A stretch of DNA of 45,961 nucleotides from an uncultured Lachnospiraceae bacterium (GTDB lineage Bacteria > Bacillota > Clostridia > Lachnospirales > Lachnospiraceae). The DNA is taken from contig CAJTTU010000018.1 of assembly GCA_910579325.1 (NCBI GenBank), forward strand, positions 1,734 through 47,694, given 5' to 3'. Positions 32,406-40,518 of this stretch are shown here, piece after piece. Both the position numbers and the translations under genes were made by a program. Below the pieces are notes generated by a model. That model saw nothing but the letters and a program-made list of their open reading frames with translations, was not told the origin of the DNA and searched no databases. How positions within the stretch are numbered: position 1 is the first letter of the stretch; each line of letters opens with the position of its first letter.

Positions 32406-33092
32406 TCAGCCGAACGAAACGGCAACCGCCTGAGCCCGCTTATCGTTGTCCACATGCTCTGTTTCTTTTATGTGCAGCAATGCCGCGATCGCCTGATAGG
32501 TAGGACGCGCCATCTGGTCGTTGCGAACCGGCACCGGCGTAGGAGCCTCGCCCTTCGCGTATTTGGCGGCGTTCTTGCCGATCTGGCGGAAGGTGTCCAT
32601 CTCAAGCAGCGGCGCCTGGGAGAACAGCTCCAGGTTGCTGAGCGGCGGCAGATCCTTCTGGTGGATCACAGACGTACCCTTCGACTGGATGCCGATGCCG
32701 ATGCCTGAGCCTGAGCACTCCGCCGCGTCATGGGCGACAAAATTCACGTCGGAGGTGCGGTATACGCGGATCACTCTCCACTTTAATCCTTCTTCCTCGA
32801 TGCCTGCGATAATCTCACGCAGCACCTTGTCATGGGGCTGATGGATAATTGTCTCGGTCTGATAAACGCCAAAGGCAGGCGCTATGCCGATCACTACCTC
32901 GTCGGGAGAGGTGCCCTTTTTAGCATCCCCCTGCTCCACCAGGCTCATCTTGCCGGCTGCCGGCCGGCTTACGGGCGCAGGCGCCGCCGCAGGAGCGGGC
33001 GCCGCCGCTGCCGCGGGCATCGCTCCGGAACCGGCCATTTCCTTGATCACTTCCGCAATTACACTACGCAGTGTTTTTTCATCAAAAGTCAT
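32406..33092 (-). CDS. pduD: PduD diol dehydratase medium subunit
   Basis: The 228-residue protein starts with the helical encapsulation peptide (EKTLRSVIAEVIKEMAGSG), known in PduD to direct the dehydratase into the shell. An Ala/Pro linker (residues 25-45) follows, then the cobalamin-contacting domain (PDEVVIGIAPAFG, LKWRVIRVYRTSDVNFVAHDAAECSGSGIGIGIQSKGTSVIHQKDLPPLSNLELFSQAP). Confidence 0.93.
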   Translation of the reverse strand: MTFDEKTLRSVIAEVIKEMAGSGAMPAAAAAPAPAAAPAPVSRPAAGKMSLVEQGDAKKGTSPDEVVIGIAPAFGVYQTETIIHQPHDKVLREIIAGIEEEGLKWRVIRVYRTSDVNFVAHDAAECSGSGIGIGIQSKGTSVIHQKDLPPLSNLELFSQAPLLEMDTFRQIGKNAAKYAKGEAPTPVPVRNDQMARPTYQAIAALLHIKETEHVDNDKRAQAVAVSFG

Positions 33093-33111
33093 ATTCTGTC
33101 ACGCCTCCCTC

Positions 33112-34773
33112 TCAGATATCTTCCGGCCGGATGGCATTCGGGATATCGCTGATCTGTTTCCATCTTTCCTCGCTGATCTGGTAACCCGTCATCGGCCCGT
33201 GGTAATCATTCGGCACATTGACGGCAGACAGAACATGGAAGTTTTCTCCAAAAATTGAAGCAGTATGGAGATAGTCGCCTGCCACCTTCTGGCGGAGCAT
33301 GTTGTAAATATTCTGCGCTACATCCGGGAACCCTGCCTTGTCAAGAGCCTTGACAAAGTCCACGCCTGTCACGTTGCGCGCCATCATATCTTCAATCGCC
33401 TTCAGATCCTCATTCACATTACGGTCAGGCATATCGTTAGAGCCGTTCGCGTAAGTTGCCGCTTCCACTTCCTCATCCGTAATCGGAGGCAGGCCCAGCT
33501 CGCGGAACAGTCCCTGAAGGGCGCGTGCCGCCTTGTTCCGGGCTTTAATCACATCCTCTTCACGCACGGGCTGCAGGCCGCCGTCGATCTTCATATCACG
33601 CTGGATGATATTCCAGTCGTCGTAATCCTCCGCATCCCAGTTGGAACCGGCGAACATATTGTCATAGTTCGGCGTGGCGGAATAGCCGGAGCAGATATAA
33701 TCGGTGCCGGAGAAGAACTGGGGCACACTTCTGGCCACACGGCGCAGATCCGAATGGGTAAAGGTCTGGTCATTGGATGTGGTGGACTCAAGATCTAAAA
33801 GCATGGCAATCAGATTCTCCGCGGCAATCGCGCGGATACCGCCGGGTACGCCCGCAGGCACGCCCACGCAGGACACGGAGCCGTTCTGAGTTCCCTGTAC
33901 TCCTGCGCCCTTGGTAACCGCAAGGCATCGAGCCTCTAAGTACAGCATGGATTTACCCTCGGCATAGCCCATCTGAACCTCTGAGCCCGTACCGGAGGTA
34001 AAGCGCATCTTCAGGCCGCGGCTTGCATAGCAGCTGGCCAGAAACGCCTTCGAGTAAGGAGTATCGTCACCGTCCATAAATACCGGCTCGGTGCCGTATA
34101 CGGAAATCGTCTCCGCATATGTAGTGAAGCCCCGCATGCCAAGCATCAGCTCGGTCGCTTCCTCCAGCGCGCACTGAGTCATAACGCCCGGGCGTCCCAC
34201 CTGCGCGCCTACCATGATGGCAATCGCGTTAAAAGGCGCGTAACGGGCGATACCCACCGTCGTCTCCATCTCGGCAAAGCCGCGCACGCCGGCCTCGGCG
34301 GCATCGGCGGCGATCTGGATCGGGTTGTCCTTCACGTTTGTGACATGGCACTGGTTCGCAGGCATCAGACGGGCCCGCATCTTGGTCATGCCCATCATGA
34401 TTTCCACGATATTCATCTTGCCCACAACCTCGGTCAGCTTGGCCGGAGTGATGGAAAGGGTGATGTCCAGAATTTCATCACGGGAAACGTTAATGTCCAC
34501 AATCTTGCGCGCGATCTCCAGAGAATCCAGCGCCATAGCCTTTTCCGCATTTTCCAGGCGGATCGCGTGGTCTGCGATAAAGGTATCCAGCATATCAAAA
34601 TCCGCGCGGCATTTTCCATCCAGCTCTGTCACGCGACCGTTTTCAATCTTAATGCTCGGGGTCGGGTCGAAAGGGCTGTTCATGGCGATCAGGCCAACCT
34701 CCGGCCATTCCTTGACATAGCCGTCCTGATTTACCGGGCGGGCTGCCAACGCTTCAAAACGCTTTGATTTCAT
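33112..34773 (-). CDS. pduC: PduC B12-dependent diol dehydratase large subunit
   Basis: This 553-residue TIM-barrel catalytic subunit converts 1,2-propanediol to propionaldehyde. The K+/substrate/catalytic residues of the Klebsiella oxytoca enzyme occur at identical numbers: H143 (QCHVTN), E170 (FAEMETT), E221 (TYAETIS), Q296 (GTQNGS), S301, D335 and Q336 (SNDQTF), and S362 (ICSGYS). The adenosylcobalamin enzyme is therefore intact and is not the glycyl-radical type. Glycerol could also be used; sequence alone does not separate diol from glycerol dehydratase. Confidence 0.96.
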   Translation of the reverse strand: MKSKRFEALAARPVNQDGYVKEWPEVGLIAMNSPFDPTPSIKIENGRVTELDGKCRADFDMLDTFIADHAIRLENAEKAMALDSLEIARKIVDINVSRDEILDITLSITPAKLTEVVGKMNIVEIMMGMTKMRARLMPANQCHVTNVKDNPIQIAADAAEAGVRGFAEMETTVGIARYAPFNAIAIMVGAQVGRPGVMTQCALEEATELMLGMRGFTTYAETISVYGTEPVFMDGDDTPYSKAFLASCYASRGLKMRFTSGTGSEVQMGYAEGKSMLYLEARCLAVTKGAGVQGTQNGSVSCVGVPAGVPGGIRAIAAENLIAMLLDLESTTSNDQTFTHSDLRRVARSVPQFFSGTDYICSGYSATPNYDNMFAGSNWDAEDYDDWNIIQRDMKIDGGLQPVREEDVIKARNKAARALQGLFRELGLPPITDEEVEAATYANGSNDMPDRNVNEDLKAIEDMMARNVTGVDFVKALDKAGFPDVAQNIYNMLRQKVAGDYLHTASIFGENFHVLSAVNVPNDYHGPMTGYQISEERWKQISDIPNAIRPEDI

Positions 34774-34794
34774 AGCTTTTACAGCTCCTTCCTA

Positions 34795-35607
34795 TTAAAG
34801 AATATAAGGGGTGGTGGTGGATTTCAGTTCCTCGTCCGGCGCTAACGTCTTCAAAAGCTGAAGTCCTACGTCGCGGGCTGCGATAATCGCCTGCTTTACC
34901 GCTCCTGAATCGCCGGAGAAGAAATAGTTCACCTCGTTGGAATAGCTTGTTCCGCCATTGCCGGGGGTCGCGATCGTCACTGCGTCGATGGTCGCCGCCT
35001 TAGACGCCGCGTCGGCCAGAACTACGCCGATGCCGGCCGGCGCGCCTACGGTGATGCCGAAGGCCTTTCCAAGAGGGGCTCCCCATACTTTATTCAGCAC
35101 ATGAGAAGCGCGGGCGCTGTACTGGAATTCCAGATGGCCGGCGCTGTTGCCGTACACGTCTCCCATCGTGCGGGGGATCTCCCGCAGGCATACCTCTACG
35201 GCGCGGCGGGCGTCCGATACGTCCTCCGCCCCGAAAATAATCAGAGAGCCATGGCCTGCGCCGCCCTCGGTGTCACGGGGGCACTCTACCAGAAGGCACT
35301 CACTGTTGGTCGCCTTTACGGCCTCGTCTGCCGCGAAAATCTGCGGGCCGGCGCCCACACGGTCACTGATAATGCCGATCGCCCGGTACTTCGGATCGAT
35401 TTTCAGCGCTTCGTGTACCTGATGGTCTACATTCGCGATCACAAGGCCGATCGTATGGCCGAGAGCAGTGCCCACAAACTCCGTCAGATTGCAGGACGGC
35501 GCGGTTTCTTCCGCAGGCGCGCAGCATTCCTCCGCAGGCGAAGTCACGGAAGCGGCTCCCAGTCTCTTCATAACTTCTTCCATGATGTTGTTGGTTAATT
35601 CATCCAT
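34795..35607 (-). CDS. pduB: BMC shell trimer PduB
   Basis: The 270-residue tandem-BMC protein (DUF861/PduB family) has an N-terminal extension (MDELTNNIMEEVMKRLGAAS) thought to bind lumen cargo. Core motifs are FVGTALGHTIGLVIANVD, SDRVGAGPQIFAADEAVKATN and ATPGNGGTSYSNEVNYFFSGDSGAVKQAI. The start at 35607 follows GGAGGGAAAATA; an in-frame ATG upstream at 35670 lacks a ribosome site. Confidence 0.92.
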   Translation of the reverse strand: MDELTNNIMEEVMKRLGAASVTSPAEECCAPAEETAPSCNLTEFVGTALGHTIGLVIANVDHQVHEALKIDPKYRAIGIISDRVGAGPQIFAADEAVKATNSECLLVECPRDTEGGAGHGSLIIFGAEDVSDARRAVEVCLREIPRTMGDVYGNSAGHLEFQYSARASHVLNKVWGAPLGKAFGITVGAPAGIGVVLADAASKAATIDAVTIATPGNGGTSYSNEVNYFFSGDSGAVKQAIIAARDVGLQLLKTLAPDEELKSTTTPYIL

Positions 35608-35691
35608 GTATTTTCCCTCCAAAAAATTTTTCCGCCTTTTCAGCGTTCTCATAAAGGTGTCAGGCTCCATCCACGAAAATCCCGAAAACTG

Positions 35692-35970
35692 TTATTCCAT
35701 ATTCGGAAGGATTTTTTCCACATCCGTGTGCGGTCTCGGGATGACATGGCTGGAGACAACGGTGCCGACTTTTTCGGCGGCGATAGAACCGGCGTCCACA
35801 GAGGCCTTCACCGCGCCTACGTCGCCCCGCACCATAACGGTAACCAGGCCGGAGCCGATCTTCTCATAGCCGACCAGGGCCACATTCGCTGACTTCACCA
35901 TGGCATCAGCCGCCTCAATGGCGCCTACCAGACCTTTTGTCTCCACCATACCAAGGGCTTCTCTTTGCAT
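35692..35970 (-). CDS. pduA: BMC shell hexamer PduA
   Basis: The 92-residue canonical BMC protein (MQREALGMVETKGLVGAIEAADAM, pore loop KIGSGLV) is the first gene of the operon. In PduA the hexamer pore admits propanediol. The start at 35970 follows AGGAGGAATAAGA. Residues 10-75 are almost identical to the PduJ-like protein. Confidence 0.92.
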   Translation of the reverse strand: MQREALGMVETKGLVGAIEAADAMVKSANVALVGYEKIGSGLVTVMVRGDVGAVKASVDAGSIAAEKVGTVVSSHVIPRPHTDVEKILPNME

Positions 35971-36078
35971 TCTTATTCCTCCTAGTAAGGATCCGCGGCA
36001 TATCCGCCAGCCCTGTGTACTTTCCACAGGCTGCTCCCTATGTCCGCGCTTGGTGAATTTGTTACTTTTTTTATTATA
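35971..36078 (-). promoter_or_regulatory. pdu operon promoter and leader (candidate)
   Basis: A -10 box TATAAT lies at 36073-36078 (minus strand) without a good -35 box, as expected for an activator-dependent promoter. The ~100-base leader contains a hairpin, CAGCCTGTG with CACAGGGCTG (36008-36033), and a smaller GCGG-ATATG-CCGC stem just before the pduA ribosome site. No cobalamin riboswitch box was recognised. Confidence 0.4.
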
Positions 36079-36210
36079 CATATAATCAACTTGCACTTTC
36101 TTGTCGTAACCATGGATTTTTTTGTCTGATATTTTGTCGGAATTGCATAAGATTTTTTTCGGAAATGTGTTTTATTTAACAATATTTGAATAAAAATCCG
36201 GCGCATGCAT

Positions 36211-36250
36211 AAAAAACCGGCGTCCCTGCCTATCAGGCAGAAACGCCGGC
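36211..36250 (-). terminator. Intrinsic terminator of the sensor-regulator operon
   Basis: On the minus strand GCCGGCGTTTCTGCCT, loop GATA and AGGCAGGGACGCCGGT form a long stem (two-base bulge) followed by TTTTT. It lies six bases after the response-regulator stop and separates it from the pdu promoter. Confidence 0.88.
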
Positions 36251-36255
36251 TCCCA

Positions 36256-37305
36256 TCATTCGCCGCAGTGAATTTCCCTGTATTCGGTGGGCGTCATCCC
36301 CACCTTACGCTTAAACGCTTTGCTGAAATAATTTGGTTCGTTATAGGACAGCTCGTAGGCGATATTGATCACTGGCATATCCGTCTCCACAAGCATGTCC
36401 TGGGCGATCTCCATTTTCCGGTCGGTAACATAGGTAATGAAGTTGACCCCGGTCATCTTCTTGAACACCCTGCTGAAATAATAGGAACTCATATTCGCGT
36501 ACTCCGCAGCTTGGTCTAAATTGATGTCGCCCTTGATATTGCGGTCAATATAGTTCAGCGCCTTCTGCTCCCTGTTGATCTGATAGCTGCCGTTTTCCTC
36601 AAAAACGGAGAAAATAATATCGAGCATCTTCTCCAGAACCAGATAGGTGTCATACTTCCTCGTCTGCCTGTCACACCGGAGCCGGAACTTCTCCATAACG
36701 CCGGACAGACGTTTCTGGGCGGCGGAGCCTAGAGAACTGCCAAGCCACGCAAGCCCTTCGGCGAACCGAAGCGACTGAAGCCGGAGCAGACCTTTATCAT
36801 ATATATCTTTGTAGAGAACGTCAAGGTAATCTTTTGCTGTATCCATGCATTTTTTATAACGGAAGGCCCACATATGTTCTTCCAAAAGTCTTAAGTACTG
36901 TTCCCGCCGCTGATCCTCTCTGTTATTCCCCGGAGAGGAAGCCCCCCGCCGCAGTGCCCTCACCGCCTCCAGAAGCCAGGCCGGCCGATAAGGCTTGAGC
37001 AGGTAATCCTGCAGCCCCAGCCGCCAGACATAGGGCTCCACATCCTTGCGGATCCCCACGGAGGTTACAAGGATCGGCGTGTCCGGCGCCGCCCGTCTGG
37101 CTCTTGTCATCAAATCCCGGCGGCGCAGGTCGAACCTGGGCACGTCCGCGATCAGCAGATCCACATCCTCCTCATTCATAAGCTTAAGCGCCGACTCTCC
37201 CTCCGACGCGAAAATGACCTCCGACGGTTCCAGCCCTCTTTCCAGAATGCTCCGGGTCACCTCCCGTTCCAGCCGGTTTTCATTCAACACCAGAATCTGA
37301 CCCAT
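36256..37305 (-). CDS. AraC-type response regulator
   Basis: The 349-residue protein has a receiver domain (residues 1-115), a helical linker and a C-terminal AraC DNA-binding domain (residues 245-349: INLDQAAEYANMSSYYFSRVFKKMTGVNFITYVTDRKM and PNYFSKAFKRKVGMTPTEYRE). The phospho-acceptor is D54 (LLIADVP) and Lys is in LLKPYRP, but the acidic pocket is N8-E9 rather than D-D. The start MGQILVLNEN follows GGAGGCGAGGAG, fourteen bases after the sensor gene. It sits directly upstream of the pdu operon and is its probable activator. Confidence 0.85.
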   Translation of the reverse strand: MGQILVLNENRLEREVTRSILERGLEPSEVIFASEGESALKLMNEEDVDLLIADVPRFDLRRRDLMTRARRAAPDTPILVTSVGIRKDVEPYVWRLGLQDYLLKPYRPAWLLEAVRALRRGASSPGNNREDQRREQYLRLLEEHMWAFRYKKCMDTAKDYLDVLYKDIYDKGLLRLQSLRFAEGLAWLGSSLGSAAQKRLSGVMEKFRLRCDRQTRKYDTYLVLEKMLDIIFSVFEENGSYQINREQKALNYIDRNIKGDINLDQAAEYANMSSYYFSRVFKKMTGVNFITYVTDRKMEIAQDMLVETDMPVINIAYELSYNEPNYFSKAFKRKVGMTPTEYREIHCGE

Positions 37306-37319
37306 AGGCTCCTCGCCTC

Positions 37320-38534
37320 CTATTCTTTTTTCTTCCTCGGCAGCCGGAAGCAAAGCTCGTGCCCCTCCTGCCCGTCCCTCCTGGGCCCGATAAAAAGACC
37401 GCACCGTTTCCCAAAGAGCCGTTTTAAGTTCCTGTCCGAGTCGCGTAAGGTAAAGTTCTCCTCCTGTAAATCATCCTCTGGCCTGGCATACATCTCCTCC
37501 AACGCCATCGCCTCATTGTCACTGACGATCCGCATCAAGATGCCTCCGCCCGGATTTTCTTCCACAAAAATCTCCACCTTTCGCCGCCTGCTCTCAAAGC
37601 CCCGGACAGCCAGCTCTACCAGCGGCTCCAGCACCATATACGGACAGCTTGCGTCCCGGTACTGATCCGGCGCCGATATCTCATATAAAAGCCCGTCCCC
37701 CGCCCACGCTTTCTGGATGCGCAGCAGCGCACCGATATAATTTAATTCTTCGCCAAGCGTGGAAATCGAGCTGTCCGATTCGGTGACATAACGCATGATA
37801 TCCGCGAAATCATAGGCCACCGCCTCCGTCCTGGTCGCCTTTTCCTGAAAGGCAAGCTGTGAAATAATATGTACCACAAAGAAGAAATAGCGAAGCCGCC
37901 CCTGCCGCTTTATGCTGGCAAGCTCCTGTTTCTGAAGTGAAAATTCCCCTCCGGCGCTCTGTCCGCCTTCCTTCCGTTTTTCCGCCGGCGCGGCTTTTTT
38001 TGCCCCCTGCTCCCTGTTCATGCCGTCCTGCAGCAAAAGCAGAAGCATATCCCGCAGCAGCGTAACCGCCGACTTCACTTTCTCATAGGAAACCAGCTGG
38101 GTTCTGCCGTACGCTTCGGACAGTTTTTTATCTTTATGCCAGTCCGTTTTCGCGGAAAGGATACATTCCAGCCCTTCCTCCTCCCGGCTTAAACGAACCT
38201 GGCCTCCCATCAGAGAACCCACATAGATGCCGTCGCAGACCAGCGGAATCGCGAAATCCACCAGCCCCGCATGGCAGCGGTAAATATATGGCTCGCCGGT
38301 AATCACGGACTGAAGGCCTCCGTGGGCGTCGCACTGCTTGCACATCTCAAAAAAATCCTGATTTTTCCGTCCCTGCTGGCAATAATCCGTAAAACCGCTG
38401 TAATGGGTGACGGGATTCCCCCGGTAATCCACCATCACAAACCCCATTCCCAAAGCCTTGGAATAATTATCCTGCAGCATCTGAAGAAATCCAATGTCGA
38501 TATAATCCGCTATATTTTTCGATTCCTCTAACAT
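37320..38534 (-). CDS. PocR-domain sensor with degenerate histidine-kinase core
   Basis: This 404-residue soluble protein begins with a PocR ligand-binding domain (residues 1-165). Recognisable parts are MLQDNYSKALGMGFVMVDYRGNPVTHYS, FFEMCKQCDAHGG and CHAGLVDFAIPL. PocR domains sense small diols or their metabolites in pdu regulation. A basic linker leads to a LytS-type region with RLRYFFFVVHIISQLAF in place of the usual NPHFLFN, EPLVELAVRGFE in place of the Asn-containing N box, and IVSDNEAMALEE with the glycine boxes missing. The kinase thus looks impaired, though His is retained. The start MLEESKNIAD (38534) follows GGGGGG. Confidence 0.8.
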   Translation of the reverse strand: MLEESKNIADYIDIGFLQMLQDNYSKALGMGFVMVDYRGNPVTHYSGFTDYCQQGRKNQDFFEMCKQCDAHGGLQSVITGEPYIYRCHAGLVDFAIPLVCDGIYVGSLMGGQVRLSREEEGLECILSAKTDWHKDKKLSEAYGRTQLVSYEKVKSAVTLLRDMLLLLLQDGMNREQGAKKAAPAEKRKEGGQSAGGEFSLQKQELASIKRQGRLRYFFFVVHIISQLAFQEKATRTEAVAYDFADIMRYVTESDSSISTLGEELNYIGALLRIQKAWAGDGLLYEISAPDQYRDASCPYMVLEPLVELAVRGFESRRRKVEIFVEENPGGGILMRIVSDNEAMALEEMYARPEDDLQEENFTLRDSDRNLKRLFGKRCGLFIGPRRDGQEGHELCFRLPRKKKE

Positions 38535-38570
38535 AAGCCCCCCATTCTCCGATATGCCGTCCCCCCTCAT

Positions 38571-38771
38571 ATCCGGTAAAACCGCGCCTAATGGACTTCT
38601 TTTGCGCTCACGCCCACAGGCATTTTTAACATTGTATCATACCGTCAGAAAAACATAAAGAAAAATATTGCCGCGTTCAATTTGCATTCAATTTGCCCGC
38701 CCTCAATCTGCCGCTGCTTTCGTTTTCCATTTTCTGTCGATCAGTTTCCTGACGGTATCGGCGATTTTGTC
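38571..38771. other. Intergenic region upstream of the sensor gene
   Basis: This non-coding gap lies between the divergent sensor gene and the AAA-ATPase scar. It holds the direct repeats listed next and a weak minus-strand TACAAT near 38633-38638; no clear -35 was found. Confidence 0.35.
38676..38696. repeat. Direct repeat TTCAATTTGC x2, spaced one helical turn
   Basis: TTCAATTTGC occurs at 38676-38685 and 38687-38696, an 11-base period upstream of the sensor-regulator operon. This is the usual pattern for an AraC-type binding site, so autoregulation is possible. Confidence 0.45.
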
Positions 38772-38800
38772 TTGAAGCTATGGATAAAGGATGATATGAT
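38772..38800 (+). promoter_or_regulatory. Promoter of the decayed AAA-ATPase locus
   Basis: TTGAAG (38772-38777) and TATGAT (38795-38800) are separated by 17 bases. Confidence 0.55.
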
Positions 38801-38831
38801 GTAAAAAGTAATCCCGAAAAAGAGGTATATC

Positions 38832-38891
38832 ATGGATAAAACCGAAGTTCTGTTAGATAAAATAGATGCCCTGTTAAAAAAACGTCATTAA
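38832..38891 (+). CDS. 19-residue small open frame upstream of the AAA-ATPase
   Basis: MDKTEVLLDKIDALLKKRH is a short amphipathic peptide with AAGAGGT nine bases upstream. It is followed after 15 bases by the AAA-ATPase start. It may be a leader peptide or the remnant of a longer gene. Confidence 0.3.
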   Translation: MDKTEVLLDKIDALLKKRH

Positions 38892-38906
38892 TATGGAGGT
38901 GATTCG

Positions 38907-39716
38907 ATGGGAACCTATCTGAATCCGGGAAACAAAGGGTTTCAAAAAATTCTGTAGTCGCAATATGTAGATAAAACCGGGTTGATTGCATTAGTCAATC
39001 AAAACATAGAAAGAATGGAAATGCTGACCTGCGTCAGCAGGCCAAGGCGTTTCGGAAAGTCCTATGCGGCCAAGATGCTGTGCGCCTACTATGATTTTTC
39101 CTGCGATTCCCACGGGCTCTTCGATGACAAGGAAATCGCGAAAACGGAAGGGTATCTCAGGCATATGAATCAGTACCATGTGATCAGCCTTGACATTACC
39201 GGATTTATTTCCGAGGCAAAGCTGCGACTGAAACCGATGGCGGATGTGCCCGGGAATATCGTAAATGCCATCCATAAGGAGCTGAAAGAGCTGTATCCCC
39301 AGCTGGCTTTTGGAGAAAACCTCCTGGAGGATATGATCCGCTGCGCGGATGAAACAGGCAGGGAATTTGTATTTATTATCGACGAATGGGACGCTTTGAT
39401 CCGCGAAGCGAAGGGGGATGTGGAGATTCAGTCGGCTATTTCAGATTTCCGGGAATATACGATTCTGAATCCCGGCAGGTTTGTGGAATTCACAGGATTT
39501 ACGGAAAATGAGGTTCGATCCTTATGCGGAAAATACGGGATGGATTTTAATGAGATCCGGCAGTGGTATGACGGATACGATTTCCCCGGATGCGGTTCCA
39601 TCTATAACCTCTATTCCGTAATGTACGCCATGCAGGAACAGAAATGCCGCTCCTACTGGCAGAAGACTTCGGCGGCGGAATCGCTGATGACCTATATCAA
39701 TATGGATTTCGAAGGC
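38907..39716 (+). pseudogene. AAA-ATPase-like (PF09820-type) protein, nonsense-mutated and truncated
   Basis: A good ribosome site (GGAGGTG) and ATG at 38907 begin MGTYLNPGNKGFQKIL, the family start, but codon 17 is TAG (38955-38957). The frame then continues VDKTGLIALVNQNIERM and includes the P-loop region CVSRPRRFGKSYAAKML and Walker B FVFIIDEWDALI. After YINMDFEG the sequence abruptly becomes the antisense of a DUF2200 gene, so the C-terminal half and its nuclease-like domain are missing. The gene is dead at two points. Confidence 0.85.
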
Positions 39717-39962
39717 TCTCACGCCGCAGACCACGCCTTTGATCAGCTTCCGGTTTTCATTTGGGCTGGGAGCATTCCGGAAAAAGTCCCCGTAAGAAAG
39801 CTGCTTTTCCGTCATTGCCTCCAGCTCCGCCTGAGCATACCCGGTCAGCCACCGGATCACCTCGTCCACTTCCTGTCTCGTCCGTCCCTTTTTTTCTGCC
39901 TTGCTGACCAGCAGATGATAGATTTTCGCGAAATCCATCTGATATACTTTCTCATAATCCAT
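39716..39962 (-). pseudogene. Truncated DUF2200 gene, second copy
   Basis: The start MDYEKVYQMDFAKIYHLLVSKAEKKGRTRQEVDEVIRWLTGY is intact and matches the copy at 17063-17413. Homology stops after KGVVCGVR, losing about 32 C-terminal residues. The frame reads on into antisense AAA-ATPase sequence to a stop at 39522, giving a chimeric 146-residue product. The junction lies at about 39714-39720. Confidence 0.8.
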
Positions 39963-40080
39963 AAACTGCCCTCCTTGATCAAGCTGTCTGTTTCCAAGCC
40001 TGAAATAATCGCCAGATCCTTTGCGTAACATAAAGACGCAGACAGCAGAAACGCTGCCCCCTTCAAACAGTGACACAACC

Positions 40081-40110
40081 TGTGACAAAAAAAACGCGAT
40101 TTTTGTCACA
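40081..40110. repeat. Perfect 11-bp inverted repeat
   Basis: TGTGACAAAAA (40081-40091) and TTTTTGTCACA (40100-40110) flank an eight-base spacer; GTGACAC upstream at about 40068 is a further half-site. CTTTTTTC follows, so this may be a terminator or an operator for the TATAAT at 40132-40137. Confidence 0.45.
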
Positions 40111-40124
40111 CTTTTTTCAAGCAT

Positions 40125-40407
40125 TCCGTGCTATAATAAAACAACCTGCAAAACTGCAGACCGGGGAGATAAAAAGCATGTTTTTATTCAGCAGGTATCT
40201 GCACAGGGCATAGCGGCATCCTATATTATGGAAGAACAGATCATGGAGATAAGCCGGAAGAATTTTTTGGTACCCCCGCGATCTAACGGCCTATCCCGCC
40301 TGATCGCTGTCATCACCGCAATGCCCTTACCCTCCCCTGGCTATTTTACCATAATATCATGTTAACGGCAAAAGATTTTCAAATTCTCAGTCCCATCAAA
40401 AAATAGA
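40125..40407. other. Intergenic region without an assigned gene
   Basis: A TATAAT box at 40132-40137 precedes GGGGAG and a short frame (MFLFSRYLHRA) at about 40179. Longer frames through 40365 do not resemble any protein I know. Confidence 0.3.
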
Positions 40408-40458
40408 TCAAAGCCGGAAGCCGAACACTCCTGTCAGATGTTCCGCTTCCGGCTTTTC
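40408..40458. terminator. Terminator after the AraC/GyrI-like gene
   Basis: AAGCCGGAAGCCGAAC (40411-40426) pairs with GTTCCGCTTCCGGCTT (40440-40455), one mismatch, with T-rich sequence on both sides (minus: GATCTATTTTTTG). Confidence 0.75.
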
Positions 40459-40518
40459 TTTGAGCCGACGCATGATATGCGCGAAAAACCATACCCAATT
40501 CTAAGAATCAGCAAATTT

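Noticed and set aside
35971..36210. Cobalamin riboswitch or EutVW-type antiterminator hairpins upstream of the pdu operon
   Set aside because: No B12-box-like sequence or tandem ANTAR hairpins could be recognised. Only one hairpin and an isolated -10 box are present.
39522..40124. Full 200-residue minus-strand frame as a novel protein
   Set aside because: It is a truncated DUF2200 gene read through into antisense AAA-ATPase sequence, with an upstream extension that lacks a ribosome site.
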